Shown here: positions 61,686 to 61,700 of the stretch, in pieces
Layout: each line of letters opens with the position of its first letter
Numbering within the stretch: the first letter of the stretch is position 1
From: Calditrichia bacterium
Lineage (GTDB): Bacteria; Calditrichota; Calditrichia; Calditrichales; J004
Length of the DNA: 61,700 nucleotides
Reading direction: 5' to 3'
NCBI GenBank assembly: GCA_020635035.1
Contig: JACKAO010000011.1
Coordinates: forward strand, 1 to 61,700
Made by a program: the position numbers and the translations under genes
The notes under the pieces: model-generated
What the model was told of the DNA's origin: nothing
Databases searched by the model: none
Seen by the model: the letters and a program-made list of their open reading frames with translations, nothing else

Positions 61686-61700
61686 AATTAACTTCCTTCG

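Noticed and set aside
2499..61700. tRNA, rRNA or riboswitch genes in intergenic gaps
   Set aside because: All gaps above about 70 bp were read for cloverleaf features such as the GGTTCGAAT T-loop and for conserved riboswitch cores. None was seen, though a covariance-model search would be more sensitive.

Overview
The window reads as chromosomal DNA of an AT-rich bacterium of the FCB superphylum. The closest fit is a Calditrichota/KSB1/Ignavibacteriota-type lineage. The evidence is the C-terminal sorting domain with a YPNPFN-type motif on two secreted proteins, a DUF5683-like protein, LVIVD and Ig-like surface proteins, and a lysine/glutamate-rich tail on ribosomal protein L17. No rRNA, tRNA, CRISPR array, transposase or phage gene was recognised. 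The phylum is an inference from protein style, not from a marker search.

Layout. (1) 1-356: a non-coding block of hairpin repeats. (2) 357-7538, minus strand: a signalling and surface module. It holds a lipoprotein, a GAF/sigma-54 activator, a membrane Ser/Thr kinase with PEGA domains, a DUF5683-like protein, and a 14-repeat beta-propeller protein with a sorting domain. A sigma-54-like promoter and two palindromic sites lie just upstream of the propeller gene. (3) 7737-10758, plus strand: a lipoprotein, an APH-kinase/RapZ-C fusion and a MurU-like nucleotidyltransferase, probably an amino-sugar or peptidoglycan-recycling unit; a PilZ protein follows. (4) 11263-19835, minus strand: a PQQ-type sugar dehydrogenase and a tight four-gene operon. 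The operon encodes a membrane-anchored AAA ATPase, an outer-membrane barrel, a second AAA ATPase with an altered Walker B, and a Ser/Thr kinase-adenylate cyclase-AAA fusion. This is the best candidate for an undescribed system. (5) 20083-31696: housekeeping and surface genes (Glt-type symporter, sorting-domain protein, acetate kinase, PurU, ornithine aminotransferase, SDR, DUF502, and a ten-repeat LVIVD/Ig-like protein). (6) 31960-35394: glycosyltransferase, deoxynucleoside kinase, and a beta-helix/TonB-C protein. (7) 35463-45143: a chemosensory operon (ParA-like ATPase, response regulator, CheW, MCP, giant CheA), preceded by urocanate hydratase and a GHL10-type protein. (8) 48027-61685, minus strand: the fused S10-spc-alpha ribosomal operon with 29 genes from rpsJ to rplQ. 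It ends in a strong terminator, and the window's right edge cuts it just upstream of rpsJ.

Three themes link the regions. Signalling is dense and eukaryote-like: two Ser/Thr kinases, a class III cyclase, three related AAA ATPases, a sigma-54 activator and a large chemosensory kinase. Cell-surface proteins built from repeats are common. Non-AUG initiation is frequent and backed by good Shine-Dalgarno sequences; nine of the 29 ribosomal-operon genes appear to start with TTG or GTG.
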